Shown: positions 14,582 to 22,799 of the stretch, one piece after another
Layout: each line of letters starts with the position of its first letter
Position numbering within the stretch: the stretch's first letter is position 1
NCBI RefSeq assembly: GCF_001612615.1
Contig: NZ_BDAU01000024.1
Location: forward strand, 1 to 52,266
Source: Nocardia amikacinitolerans NBRC 108937
Lineage (GTDB): Bacteria; Actinomycetota; Actinomycetes; Mycobacteriales; Mycobacteriaceae
Direction of reading: 5' to 3'
DNA: 52,266 bases
Made by a program: the position numbers and the translations under genes
The notes under the pieces: model-generated
The model's database searches: none
What the model saw: only the letters and a program-made list of their open reading frames with translations
What the model was told of the DNA's origin: nothing

Positions 14582-16063
14582 TCAGCGGGTGTGAGCCGTG
14601 AAATCAATCCAGTTTCGAAGAACCTCGCCAAGGCCGTCGGTGCTCGGATCGTCGGTGGCCCAAGCGGTGTAGCCGTCGGGGCGGATGAGGACGGTGGAGG
14701 GCGTCGGGATGTCGCCGAGACCGGGAATGGTCCAGTTGGCGACGTGGCTTCGGGCGGAGACGACCTCGACAGAGCGGTTCCACTCGGTGTCCAGCGGCTG
14801 GGTTTCGGCGAGCCGGAGCAGGACGGGGCGGGCGGGGCGGAGGAGTTCGTGGACGCGGGTTGGGCCTGCGGCGGTGGTGACGTCCACGTCGGGCACGCGA
14901 CGGCCGGCGAGCGGGTGGTCGCAGCCGGTGGCGTAGCGGATATCCAGGGCGGTGATCATCAGCCCGAGGCGGTAGCGAACCTCGTCGGCGGCGATGAGCT
15001 CGCCCACGATGTCGCGCAAGGCATCGGTGTGCGGGCCGGAGCGGGAGAGAGCGGTTTGGGCGCGGGTGTTGTGCAGCACGCGGGCGGCGACGGGATGACG
15101 TTCGGCCTGGTAGGTGTCGAGCAGGGAATCGGGTGCGTCGGCGCGTAGCACGGCGGCGAGTTTCCAGCCCAGGTTCACCGCGTCCTGGACACCGAGGTTC
15201 AGTCCCTGACCGCCCGCCGGATAGTGGATGTGCGCGGCGTCGCCCGCCAGGAACACGCGACCGGCGCGATAGCGGGCGGCCTGCCGCGCCGCGTCGCCGT
15301 AGTGCGACACCCAGCGGGGACTGTGCATGCCGAAATCTTCGCCCGTGATGTCGAGGAAGTTGGCCCGGAAGTCCGCGAAGGAGAGTTTCGCGCCGCGCTC
15401 GAGCACCCGGTCGTGCCGCTGGACGATGAGCCGGTACCAGCCCGGCTGGAGTTCGACGACCGAGTAGTCGCCCGCGCCGCGCCGCCGACCGAAGAAGGGC
15501 TCGGCGGGTGGCTCGGCCAATTCGACGTCGGCGAGCATGCCGGTCATCGTCGCGTGGGTGCCCGCGAATTCGATGCCTGCCAGCTTGCGCACCGCGCTGC
15601 GCCCGCCGTCGCAGCCGACGAGGTAGGCCGCGCGCATTCGACGGACGCCCTGCGCGCCGCCAATCTCGACTTCCACCCCGGAGTCGTCTCGGCGAAACCC
15701 GATCACCGGCGAATCCCACGCCACGGTGGCGCCGAGTTCTGCTGCGCGCCTTTCGAGTTCGCGCTCGATCAGCGACTGCGGCAGCACCAGGGTGAAGGGG
15801 TAGCGAGTCGCGAAATCGCTGAAATCCAACGGGATTCCGGCGAAGTGACCGGCCTGGAGCGGCCGCCCCTGCGTGAGCACACCGTCGAGCATGCCGCGCT
15901 GATCGAGGATTTCCATGGTCCTGGCGTGTATGCCGCCCGCCCGAGACTCCCCGGTCCGCGCGGGCAGCGCGTCGAGGAGCGCCACCTCCAGCCCGAGGAT
16001 CCGCAGTTCACACGCCAGCATCAGGCCCGTCGGTCCGGCTCCGGCGATCACCACATCGAACAA
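14582..16063 (-). CDS. FAD-dependent monooxygenase, rifampicin-monooxygenase-like
   Basis: 493-residue class A flavoprotein hydroxylase. FAD-binding GAGPTG at 8-13 with LACELRILGLEVALLDA, the DG motif in VGCDGGRSAVRKLAG (about 156-170), and GDAAHIHYPAGGQGLNLGVQDAVNLGWKL (about 285-313). The overall layout and length match the rifampicin monooxygenase (Rox)/aromatic hydroxylase group, so antibiotic inactivation is possible, though polyketide or phenolic substrates are equally plausible. Start TTG 16063 is only 10 bases from the divergent TetR GTG and has no ribosome site. The adjacent TetR regulator probably controls it, a typical resistance-gene layout. Confidence 0.86.
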   Translation of the reverse strand: MFDVVIAGAGPTGLMLACELRILGLEVALLDALPARTGESRAGGIHARTMEILDQRGMLDGVLTQGRPLQAGHFAGIPLDFSDFATRYPFTLVLPQSLIERELERRAAELGATVAWDSPVIGFRRDDSGVEVEIGGAQGVRRMRAAYLVGCDGGRSAVRKLAGIEFAGTHATMTGMLADVELAEPPAEPFFGRRRGAGDYSVVELQPGWYRLIVQRHDRVLERGAKLSFADFRANFLDITGEDFGMHSPRWVSHYGDAARQAARYRAGRVFLAGDAAHIHYPAGGQGLNLGVQDAVNLGWKLAAVLRADAPDSLLDTYQAERHPVAARVLHNTRAQTALSRSGPHTDALRDIVGELIAADEVRYRLGLMITALDIRYATGCDHPLAGRRVPDVDVTTAAGPTRVHELLRPARPVLLRLAETQPLDTEWNRSVEVVSARSHVANWTIPGLGDIPTPSTVLIRPDGYTAWATDDPSTDGLGEVLRNWIDFTAHTR

Positions 16064-16073
16064 ATCCGGTCAG

Positions 16074-16724
16074 GTGAAGCTGGACCCCGAGGTGATCGCG
16101 GATGCCGCGCTGACCCTGCTCGACGAGGTCGGCCTCGACGGCCTGACCATGCGCAAGGTCGCGGCGGCGCTGAACGTGCAGGCGCCCGCGCTGTACTGGC
16201 ACGTCGCGAACAAGCGCGAGTTACTGGACGTGATGGCGCGGGCGGTCTTCGTTTCCGCGGTGGCGGACGTCGAGGCGCCGCGGCGTGGCGAGGATTGGCG
16301 GGACTGGCTCGTCGCGCTCGCGGGTCGGCTGCGGCGCGCCATGCTCGGCTATCGCGACGGGGCGAAGGTGCTGGCGGGCACCTATATCAGCGACGAATCA
16401 ATGTGGCGCACGGTGGAATTGACGCTGCGCACGCTGGAGGACGCGGGATTCTCGAAACGACGAGCCGCGCGGGTCTTTCCAATCCTGTTGCACTACACCG
16501 TCGGCTTCGTCATCGAAGAACAGGCGCGCACCGGCGGCGAATACGGCGACCGCGACCCCTACCGGCCCGAGCGGCTCGCCGACCTGGTCGACGCGGACCG
16601 TTTCCCGCTCACCGCTCAGCTGGTGACCGAGGTGTTCGCGGGCGACACCGACGCGGAGTTCGCCGATGGCCTGCGCGTCATCCTCGCGGGCATCCACGCC
16701 GTCGGTATCGAACCCGCCGACTGA
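16074..16724 (+). CDS. TetR-family regulator with tetracycline-repressor-type C-domain
   Basis: 216 residues. HTH: DPEVIADAALTLLDEVGLDGLTMRKVAAALNVQAPALYWHVANKRELLDVMA, the signature of the TetR(class B)-like subgroup, with a C-terminal TetR_C-type domain (LAGTYISDESMW..., ILLHYTVGFVIEEQAR). Start GTG 16074, no ribosome site. Divergent from the FAD monooxygenase with a 10-base gap between start codons, so promoter and operator must overlap the coding ends or transcripts are leaderless. It probably represses the monooxygenase until a drug-like ligand binds. Confidence 0.88.
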   Translation: MKLDPEVIADAALTLLDEVGLDGLTMRKVAAALNVQAPALYWHVANKRELLDVMARAVFVSAVADVEAPRRGEDWRDWLVALAGRLRRAMLGYRDGAKVLAGTYISDESMWRTVELTLRTLEDAGFSKRRAARVFPILLHYTVGFVIEEQARTGGEYGDRDPYRPERLADLVDADRFPLTAQLVTEVFAGDTDAEFADGLRVILAGIHAVGIEPAD

Positions 16725-16928
16725 CCCCTGTCCCAGGCTCTTCCGTGCAGATGCTTCGCACAGGTTCACGGTCGTTCTACCGCTGCGAAGCGTGCTCGAG
16801 GTCTATGCGGACAGAGCGTGCGGGCGCCTGCGGGTTTCACGCGGATCAGTCGTGCGATTCACACGGTTCTACCCGCCGCGAAGCCTGTGGCAGGTCACGC
16901 GTGCGGATGGCGGCGAGCGAGGCGTGGG

Positions 16929-17432
16929 TCAGGACGCGGTCTCCAAGTCCGCCTTCAACCGCTCGAGCGTCCGCCGAATGTTCCCACGCTGGAACTCCGC
17001 GAACCCGGGCTTGCCGGTCGCGATCTTGTCGAACCAGAGCGTCGGCAGATCGGGCCAACCCCGTCGATCGTCGGTCCAGGTTTCGGTGATCAGCGTTCCC
17101 TCTGGCACCGCCTCGAAGCGGTACTCCCAGCTGGCGATGGCGACCGGGAGGACCGGTTTGCGCAGACCGTAGCGGCGGACCTTGAACGCGAAGCGGCTGC
17201 CGCGGTCGGCGGCGGTGACCTCGCAGCCGGTGGACCAGCGCACGCCGCGGCGGATGTTGGTGCCGACGAAGCGCATGCCGACGCGGGCGGGTGCGCCGGG
17301 TTCGGCGACGAGCGCGCCGGTGTTCTCCGGGCTCCAGCGGTGGATCTGGGTGACGTCGCTGACACGGTCGTATGCCGTCACCGGGTCGATCGCGACGACG
17401 ATGCTGTCGGAGACTTGCTTTGTTCGCGGCAC
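16929..17432 (-). CDS. SRPBCC family protein (polyketide cyclase/START-like)
   Basis: 167 residues from GTG 17432. SRPBCC fold pattern: SIVVAIDPVTAYDRVSDVTQIHRWSPENTGA, then RVGMRFVGTNIRRGVRW and a closing RGNIRRTLERLKADLE helix. Members bind hydrophobic ligands in a helix-grip pocket; the function here is unknown. It overlaps the end of the PAP2 gene by 55 bases and follows it on the same strand. A TACAGT box (17439-17444, minus) ends 6 bases before the start, so it may also have its own leaderless transcript. Confidence 0.83.
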   Translation of the reverse strand: MPRTKQVSDSIVVAIDPVTAYDRVSDVTQIHRWSPENTGALVAEPGAPARVGMRFVGTNIRRGVRWSTGCEVTAADRGSRFAFKVRRYGLRKPVLPVAIASWEYRFEAVPEGTLITETWTDDRRGWPDLPTLWFDKIATGKPGFAEFQRGNIRRTLERLKADLETAS

Positions 17433-18106
17433 GGATCGACTGTAGCGGCGGCCCGGGAGCGCAGCGTGAGGTAGCGGAAAACGGCCAGGCAGAGCAGGAT
17501 CCACAGCGCCCCGATGGACCAGCCGGCGAGCACGTCGGTGGGCCAGTGCACGCCGAGGTAGACCCGCGAGGCGCCGACGGCGGCGATGAACAGGACGGCG
17601 ATCAGCGCCGCGCCAACTCTGGCCGCCGCGTGCGCCAGCATGGGGATGAGCACGATGGCCACGATCCCGACCACCACGAATGTGCCCGTGCTGTGGCCGG
17701 ACGGATAGGACAGGCTGTTCTCCACGGCGAGGCGGTCGGCGACGGGCGGGCGTTCCCGGCCGACGAGTCTCTTCGCGATCGCGACGATGAGTGCGGCGCC
17801 GAGCCCGGTCACGGCGATGAGCACCGCGCGCAACCGGTCGCGCTCGCGCAGCAGCGCCGCGCAGACGATCACGGTGAGGATCGTCATGGACAACGTGTCA
17901 CCGCAGTTGCTGACCATCTGCGCGGTCGGCGTGAGCACCCCATTGCGGTTGTCGACGGCCCACCCCGAGAGCTCCGGGTCCATCGTCGCGAGCCCGCTGC
18001 TGTCGAGCACGTTGCGGGTGAGCACGGTGATGAACGCCGCGAGCAGGACGCCGAGCGCGACGAGCGTCGGGATCGTTGGCAGCGTTCTGCGGAGATTCGA
18101 GGTCAC
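17378..18106 (-). CDS. PAP2-family membrane phosphatase
   Basis: 242 residues with about five to six membrane segments. All three PAP2 motifs are seen: KRLVGRERPP (KX6RP), SYPSGH, and SRVYLGVHWPTD (SRX5HX3D). Such enzymes dephosphorylate lipid phosphates or undecaprenyl/decaprenyl pyrophosphate at the outer membrane face. GTG 18106 follows AGGAG. A hydrophilic 25-residue tail (DPCREQSKSPTASSSRSTR) overlaps the SRPBCC start. Confidence 0.92.
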   Translation of the reverse strand: MTSNLRRTLPTIPTLVALGVLLAAFITVLTRNVLDSSGLATMDPELSGWAVDNRNGVLTPTAQMVSNCGDTLSMTILTVIVCAALLRERDRLRAVLIAVTGLGAALIVAIAKRLVGRERPPVADRLAVENSLSYPSGHSTGTFVVVGIVAIVLIPMLAHAAARVGAALIAVLFIAAVGASRVYLGVHWPTDVLAGWSIGALWILLCLAVFRYLTLRSRAAATVDPCREQSKSPTASSSRSTR

Positions 18107-18186
18107 TGCTCCTAGGTTGCCCGCTCGCGCTGAGAATTAACTGAAGAACGGCAGCCGCCCGCCGAACGGCCCGATTCGCCGAACGC

Positions 18187-18192
18187 TACGCT
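18187..18192 (+). promoter_or_regulatory. -10 box TACGCT for leaderless dcd
   Basis: TACGCT ends 6 bases before the dcd GTG, with no ribosome site between, matching the leaderless arrangement common in mycobacteria and relatives. Confidence 0.5.
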
Positions 18193-18198
18193 CGTGCC

Positions 18199-18798
18199 GT
18201 GCTGCTTTCCGATCGTGACCTCCGTGCGGAGATCGCCGCTGGGCGTCTCGGGGTCGAGCCGTTGCTGGAGAGCCTGATCCAGCCGTCGAGTATCGACGTT
18301 CGCCTGGACCGGATGTTCCGCGTCTTCGACAACACCCGCTACACCCACATCGATCCCGCGCAGCGCCAAGACGAGCTGACCAGCCTGGTCGAGCCCGCGT
18401 CCGGCGAACCGTTCGTGCTGCACCCCGGCGAGTTCGTGCTCGGCTCCACGCTGGAGGTGTGCACGCTGCCGGACGATCTGGCGGGACGACTGGAGGGCAA
18501 GTCGAGTCTCGGCCGCTTGGGCCTGCTCACGCATTCGACGGCGGGCTTCATCGATCCCGGCTTCAGCGGCCACATCACGCTGGAACTGTCGAACGTCGCG
18601 AACCTGCCGATCACGCTGTGGCCGGGCATGAAGATCGGCCAGCTGTGCCTGTTCCGTTTGACCAGCCCCGCGGAGCACCCGTACGGCAGCGCGGTCGCTG
18701 GTTCCAAGTACCAGGGCCAGCGCGGGCCGACTCCGTCGCGCTCCTACCTGAACTTCCCGCTGCCGACCGAGGTGGTCGACGCCACGGAATCGCGGTAG
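18199..18798 (+). CDS. dcd: dCTP deaminase (bifunctional DCD-DUT type)
   Basis: 199 residues. Deaminates dCTP and, in actinobacteria, also hydrolyses the dUTP formed, supplying dUMP for dTMP synthesis. Highly characteristic segments: LLSDRDLRAEI, IQPSSIDVRLD, LEGKSSLGRLGLLTHSTAG (substrate binding), FIDPGFSGHITLELSN with the catalytic Glu, LPITLWPGMKIGQLCLF and KYQGQRGPTPSR. Slightly longer than the roughly 190 residues usual, at the C-terminus. Anchors synteny with the M. tuberculosis Rv0321 region. Confidence 0.97.
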   Translation: MLLSDRDLRAEIAAGRLGVEPLLESLIQPSSIDVRLDRMFRVFDNTRYTHIDPAQRQDELTSLVEPASGEPFVLHPGEFVLGSTLEVCTLPDDLAGRLEGKSSLGRLGLLTHSTAGFIDPGFSGHITLELSNVANLPITLWPGMKIGQLCLFRLTSPAEHPYGSAVAGSKYQGQRGPTPSRSYLNFPLPTEVVDATESR

Positions 18799-18887
18799 GT
18801 CGCGACCCACGACCGAATCCGCCCCGCCGACTGCCAACAAAGGAGGCGGATTCGGCCGCCGATCGGCGGCGAGGACCGACGACGCAT

Positions 18888-19337
18888 TCAGTCCCCGCCG
18901 CCCGCTCCCACCGCCAGCGCCGTCGTGACGACGGTGGACAGCGGCGGAAGCGTGTCGCCGCGGCTCGGCGGGTTCACCCAGAAGCACCCTTCCCGGGTGA
19001 AGCGTCCGAGCCCCGTCGGCAACATCACTGCACTGCCGATGGCAGGTATTCCGATATCCAGACGGTTCAGCACCTCCAGCACCTGCGCGCCGGGACGGCT
19101 GTCCGGCTCGGCAAGGAAGCTCCATCGGATCTGCCTGGCCAGCATGGGACCCCTCGTCCCCTGCTGTTCCAGTGCCGCCCTGACCTTTTCGGCTCGGACG
19201 GTCGGCAGATGAACGACGCAGACTCGGCCGCTGATCGGCAGCATCACGAAACCGCCACGCTCGGTTACGGGTAGCCCGTACTCGTGCCGGTAGAACGCCA
19301 CCCAATCCTCCACTGTTCTGAGTTTGTCCACGTTCAC
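18888..19337 (-). CDS. Hypothetical protein, primase-polymerase-fragment-like
   Basis: 149 residues from GTG 19337, preceded by AAGGAG at good spacing. It reads DKLRTVEDWVAFYRHEYGLPV, then FVMLPISGRVCVVHLPTVRAEKVRAAL and GPMLARQIRWSFLAEPD. The strand pattern recalls the short proteins annotated as bifunctional DNA primase/polymerase fragments in actinobacteria, without the catalytic acidic motif, so enzymatic function is not claimed. The C-terminus FWVNPPSRGDTLPPLSTVV suggests a surface loop end. It is divergent from the XRE regulator at 19561, a pairing that often recurs in Nocardia. Confidence 0.7.
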   Translation of the reverse strand: MNVDKLRTVEDWVAFYRHEYGLPVTERGGFVMLPISGRVCVVHLPTVRAEKVRAALEQQGTRGPMLARQIRWSFLAEPDSRPGAQVLEVLNRLDIGIPAIGSAVMLPTGLGRFTREGCFWVNPPSRGDTLPPLSTVVTTALAVGAGGGD

Positions 19338-19560
19338 GGCCAACTCCTTGCCTCCTGCTACCAGGGTCGGGCCATCGACCGCGACTCGGCATCGCCCCCA
19401 TGCCCGCCTTCTACTGCCAATCCGCTGCCCTTGACCGAGAGAACCTCGCCGACCTGGGCCGCCGAATCGCGCAGCGCCCATAGCAACTGCGAATTATGTG
19501 TGGCAGTCACCACTTCGCCCTCGTACCCTGGATGAAAGTTCGTGCGGAAGGGATGACACC

Positions 19561-20952
19561 GTGATCCGGCACTGGTCAGGGAGAGAGACCCGCGCCCTTC
19601 GCGATGCCAAGCGGATGAGTATCCGGGAATTCGCGGCGCATCTCGGCGTCCACGAACGCCTGGTGTCCAAGTGGGAGGCGGGGGGCAGCCGAGTCCATCC
19701 GCGTCCCGTCAACCAAGCCGCGCTCGATACATCCCTTGCCAGGTCCGACGAAGTTGTGCGGGCACGGTTCGCGGCGCTGATCGGCGAATCGCCGGTCGAT
19801 GGATCTGCCGCCGGATTCGACGTGCGTTCCGCAGCGGGGGCGCGTACGAGTTATTCGAGCGACGCGGACCTTCTTGCTCTCATAGACGCCGGTGCGATGA
19901 GAGGTGATGCGTTAGCAGCGATTTCGGAGAGGGATCTGATCATGGCGGCTGCCCACGAGGCCAGCGAACACGCAGGCCGGGCCGAGAGCACCAATGTGGG
20001 TGCGTCCACGTTGGAACAGCTCGACGCCGATGTCACGCGCATCGCGAACGAGTACGTGCATATTCCGCCTGTTCCGATGATGGTGGAGATGCTTCGGGTA
20101 CGGCGCCGGGTGTATCGACTGCTCGAGGGACATCAGCGCCCGGCCGACACCAGCCACCTCTACCTGCTCGCGGGTACGTTGTCCGGACTGCTCGCGAACG
20201 CGAGCACCGACCTCGGCTACTACGACGCGGCGGGCGAACAGGCAAGGGCGGCATGGGCCTACGCCGAGCTGTGCGGGCACAACGGACTGCGCGCCTGGAC
20301 GCGCGGCATGCACGCGCTCATCGAGTACTGGTCGGAGCGTCCGCGCCGGGCCGTGCTGCTCGCGCAGAGCGGGCAGGACTTCGCCGATTCGGCGACCGCC
20401 AAGGTCCGGCTGCTCAATATCGAGGCGAGGATCTGGTCCAAGATCGGCAGCGCCGCCGACACCGACCGCTGCATCCGCGCCGCCGACGAGGCGCGCGAGG
20501 TGGCCGCCACCGACGACCTGCACGACGAGATCGGCGGCGTCTTCGGATTCCCCGACGCCAAGGCCCAGTACTACGCGGGCGCCACCTACATCCATCTCGG
20601 CCAGGCCGAGCCCGCGCTCACCGCGACCGAGCGCGCCATCGACCTCTACTCGAACGGTCCATCGGAGAAGCGCTCGTACGGCGCCGAGGCGCTGGCCCGG
20701 GTGGACAGCGCGGCCGCGCACCTGATCAACGGCAGCCTGGACGGCGCAGCCGAGGCACTGCACCCGGTGCTCGGACTGGCCGAGGACAAGCGCATCGCCC
20801 AACTCGAGGAGCGGCTCACCGGGGTGCGAAGACGGATCGCGCAGCCCGCGTTCCGCGACGCGTCCGAGGCCCGTCATCTGGACGAACGCATCGAGGAGTT
20901 CTGCGGCTCGACCGCGGCCAAGGGCATCCCACCTGGCAATTCCGCGACCTGA
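19561..20952 (+). CDS. XRE-family regulator with TPR-like C-terminal domain
   Basis: 463 residues. GTG 19561 follows GGAAGGGA. N-terminal HTH at about 10-45 (ALRDAKRMSIREFAAHLGVHERLVSKWEAGG). From about 180 onward it is helical with repeat-like segments (YYDAAGEQARAAWAYAELCG, YAGATYIHLGQAEPALTATERAIDLYSNG, SAAAHLINGSLDGAAEALHPVLGLAED) as in tetratricopeptide sensor domains that bind peptides or partner proteins. The gap between is low in conserved motifs. It may control the divergent gene at 18888-19337. An ortholog-style protein is common in Nocardia and Streptomyces. Confidence 0.86.
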   Translation: MIRHWSGRETRALRDAKRMSIREFAAHLGVHERLVSKWEAGGSRVHPRPVNQAALDTSLARSDEVVRARFAALIGESPVDGSAAGFDVRSAAGARTSYSSDADLLALIDAGAMRGDALAAISERDLIMAAAHEASEHAGRAESTNVGASTLEQLDADVTRIANEYVHIPPVPMMVEMLRVRRRVYRLLEGHQRPADTSHLYLLAGTLSGLLANASTDLGYYDAAGEQARAAWAYAELCGHNGLRAWTRGMHALIEYWSERPRRAVLLAQSGQDFADSATAKVRLLNIEARIWSKIGSAADTDRCIRAADEAREVAATDDLHDEIGGVFGFPDAKAQYYAGATYIHLGQAEPALTATERAIDLYSNGPSEKRSYGAEALARVDSAAAHLINGSLDGAAEALHPVLGLAEDKRIAQLEERLTGVRRRIAQPAFRDASEARHLDERIEEFCGSTAAKGIPPGNSAT

Positions 20953-21060
20953 CGCGGCCTGACTAGCGTTGCTCCGCCTTTGCTACGGTCGTTGCGGCGG
21001 TCGACATGCTTCGTCGGCAGCGCCGAATTTCCCCTTGCAGGGGGATGGCACCATGGGAAG

Positions 21061-22308
21061 GTGAGCCCGAGTCATCTCCCCCACCATCCGCCGCGCGTTC
21101 TGGAGCAGTCCACGAAGTTGCAGAACGTCGTCTACGAGATCCGTGGACCGGTACACGCGCACGCGGCACGGCTGGAGGCGGAGGGCCACCGCATCCTCAA
21201 GCTGAACATCGGCAATCCGGCGCCGTTCGGTTTCGAGGCGCCCGATGTGATCATGCGCGACATCATCGCCGCGCTGCCCTACGCCCAGGGTTACTCGGAA
21301 TCCAAGGGCATCCTGTCGGCTCGGCGCGCCATCGTGACCCGCTACGAGCTGGTGCCCGGCTTCCCCGTACTGGACGTGGACGACGTCTACCTGGGCAACG
21401 GCGTCTCCGAGCTGATCACCATCACCATGCAGGCGCTGCTGGACAACGGCGACGAGGTGCTGATCCCGGCGCCGGACTACCCGCTGTGGACGGCGATGAC
21501 GAGCCTGGCGGGCGGCACCCCGGTGCACTACCTGTGCGACGAGTCCAACGGCTGGCAGCCCGACGTCGCCGACATCGAGTCGAAGATCACCGACAAGACC
21601 AAGGCGCTGCTGGTGATCAACCCGAACAACCCGACCGGCGCGGTCTACTCGACCGAGGTGCTCCAGCAGCTTGTCGACCTGGCGCGCAAGCATCAGCTGC
21701 TGCTGCTCGCCGACGAGATCTACGACAAGATCCTCTACGACGACGCCAAGCACATCTCGCTGGCCAGCCTCGCGCCCGACCTGCTGTGCCTGACCTTCAA
21801 CGGCCTGTCCAAGGCCTACCGGGTCGCCGGATACCGCTCGGGTTGGCTGGCCATCACCGGCCCGAAGGATCACGCCGCGGGGTTCCTGGAGGGCATCGAC
21901 CTGCTCGCTTCCTCCCGGCTGTGCCCGAATGTGCCCGCGCAGCACGCGATTCAAGTCGCGCTCGGCGGGCACCAGAGCATCGAGGACCTGATCCTGCCCG
22001 GCGGGCGGCTGCTCGAGCAGCGCGACGTCGCGTGGGAGCGGCTGAACATGATTCCCGGTGTGTCGTGCGTCAAGCCGAAGGGCGCGCTCTACGCGTTCCC
22101 GCGGCTGGATCCGAATGTGTACGACATCCACGACGATTCGAAGCTGGTTCTCGATCTGTTGCTTCAGGAGAAGATCCTGATGGTGCAGGGCACCGGCTTC
22201 AATTGGCCGAACCACGATCATCTGCGGATCGTCACGCTGCCGTGGGCCCGCGACCTCGCGGTCGCGATCGAGCGATTCGGCAACTTCCTGGCGAGCTATC
22301 GACAGTGA
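21061..22308 (+). CDS. aspC: PLP-dependent aminotransferase (AspC/AlaA type)
   Basis: 415 residues from GTG 21061. A class I/II aminotransferase. Seen: LKLNIGNPAPFGFEAP, LGNGVSELITITMQALLDNGDEVLIPAPDYPLW, INPNNPTGAVY (Asn/Pro/Thr/Gly of the PLP site), LADEIYDKILYD (Asp for the pyridine N and Tyr), and the Schiff-base lysine in FNGLSKAYRVAGYRSGW; Arg in LRIVTLP binds the substrate carboxylate. It is closest in pattern to E. coli AlaA (alanine aminotransferase) and to M. tuberculosis Rv0337c, called aspC; true substrate preference is unproven. A 6C-type RNA lies about 130 bases downstream. Confidence 0.93.
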   Translation: MSPSHLPHHPPRVLEQSTKLQNVVYEIRGPVHAHAARLEAEGHRILKLNIGNPAPFGFEAPDVIMRDIIAALPYAQGYSESKGILSARRAIVTRYELVPGFPVLDVDDVYLGNGVSELITITMQALLDNGDEVLIPAPDYPLWTAMTSLAGGTPVHYLCDESNGWQPDVADIESKITDKTKALLVINPNNPTGAVYSTEVLQQLVDLARKHQLLLLADEIYDKILYDDAKHISLASLAPDLLCLTFNGLSKAYRVAGYRSGWLAITGPKDHAAGFLEGIDLLASSRLCPNVPAQHAIQVALGGHQSIEDLILPGGRLLEQRDVAWERLNMIPGVSCVKPKGALYAFPRLDPNVYDIHDDSKLVLDLLLQEKILMVQGTGFNWPNHDHLRIVTLPWARDLAVAIERFGNFLASYRQ

Positions 22309-22423
22309 TCTGCGTCGCGGGTCTCCAGGGCCTAATCGCCCCGCTTCTGGGTCGAAAACATACCGAATGTATGGATAGAAGCGAGTTTTGAAGACCCGCT
22401 AGCGCAAAAGAGCAACTTTTGTG

Positions 22424-22429
22424 TACAGT
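22424..22429 (+). promoter_or_regulatory. -10 box TACAGT of the 6C RNA
   Basis: TACAGT sits 8 bases before the first hairpin of the RNA. The upstream AT-rich stretch (GAGCAACTTTTGTG) is in line with a promoter in otherwise GC-rich sequence. Confidence 0.55.
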
Positions 22430-22436
22430 GGCTCTT

Positions 22437-22570
22437 GGCACTTCGAGTGCCCGGTCGGGTTGCCTACCCCCCCTGGGCAACCTGGCCTCGGGTTCGGCCG
22501 CCTACCCCCCTGGGCCGCCGGCCTGCGGGCGGCGGAGACATCCCCCTGCTCTCCGCCGCCCCGTCCCGCC
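22437..22570 (+). ncRNA. 6C-type small RNA
   Basis: Hairpins in order: GGCACT-TCG-AGTGCC (22437-22451); a stem GGTTGCC/GGCAACC (22458-22482, extendable with G-U pairs to 12) whose loop is TACCCCCCCTG; a stem around CGGCCGCC (22495-22520, one C-C mismatch) with loop TACCCCCCTG; and a 12-bp stem (22527-22561) with loop CATCCCCCTGC. Two hairpins with C6-type loops define the actinobacterial 6C RNA family, known in mycobacteria as B11/6C, which is thought to pair through the C-rich loops with G-rich ribosome sites. Here a third C-rich loop follows. Boundaries are estimates. Confidence 0.82.
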
Positions 22571-22698
22571 TCTCCGCGTATAAGGCCAGACTCGGGTGCG
22601 TGGTCGGCTTGCGTTGGCGGCTGGCGGTGGGTGGGCTGCTCAGTTGGCCCGTACCCGGTGAGTTACCCGGATCTTGCGAGATCAGTTGTTGCGTAGCG

Positions 22699-22781
22699 AT
22701 GCCCGTGGTGTTCGGCCTGTTCTCGAGAACGACATCTCTGGCTTCGGCACCGCGCAGTTGTCTCGCGGAGTCGGCTCTTGC
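22699..22781. repeat. Direct repeat, copy A
   Basis: An imperfect copy of this block lies at 24575-24664 in the same orientation. Best-conserved parts: AACGACATC, CGGCACCGCGCAGTTG, and GAGTC-GCTCTTGC. The two copies flank the oxidoreductase/AraC gene pair. Confidence 0.75.
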
Positions 22782-22799
22782 GAGACGGCCCTTCGGCGG

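Noticed and set aside
13777..14631. Minus-strand frame of 284 codons through the tRNA-Gly region
   Set aside because: It reads through the tRNA on the same strand, giving the familiar SSMVELLLPKQTARVRFPSS artefact; composition is not protein-like.
16725..16928. Two similar blocks (TTCAC..GGT..TTCTACC..GCGAAGC) after the TetR gene
   Set aside because: About 30 bases, imperfect and short; could be chance in GC-rich sequence, so not listed as a repeat.
22441..22570. CRISPR-like spaced repeats (GCCTACCCCCC twice)
   Set aside because: Only two short copies with self-complementary flanks; they are hairpins of the 6C-type RNA, not repeats with spacers.
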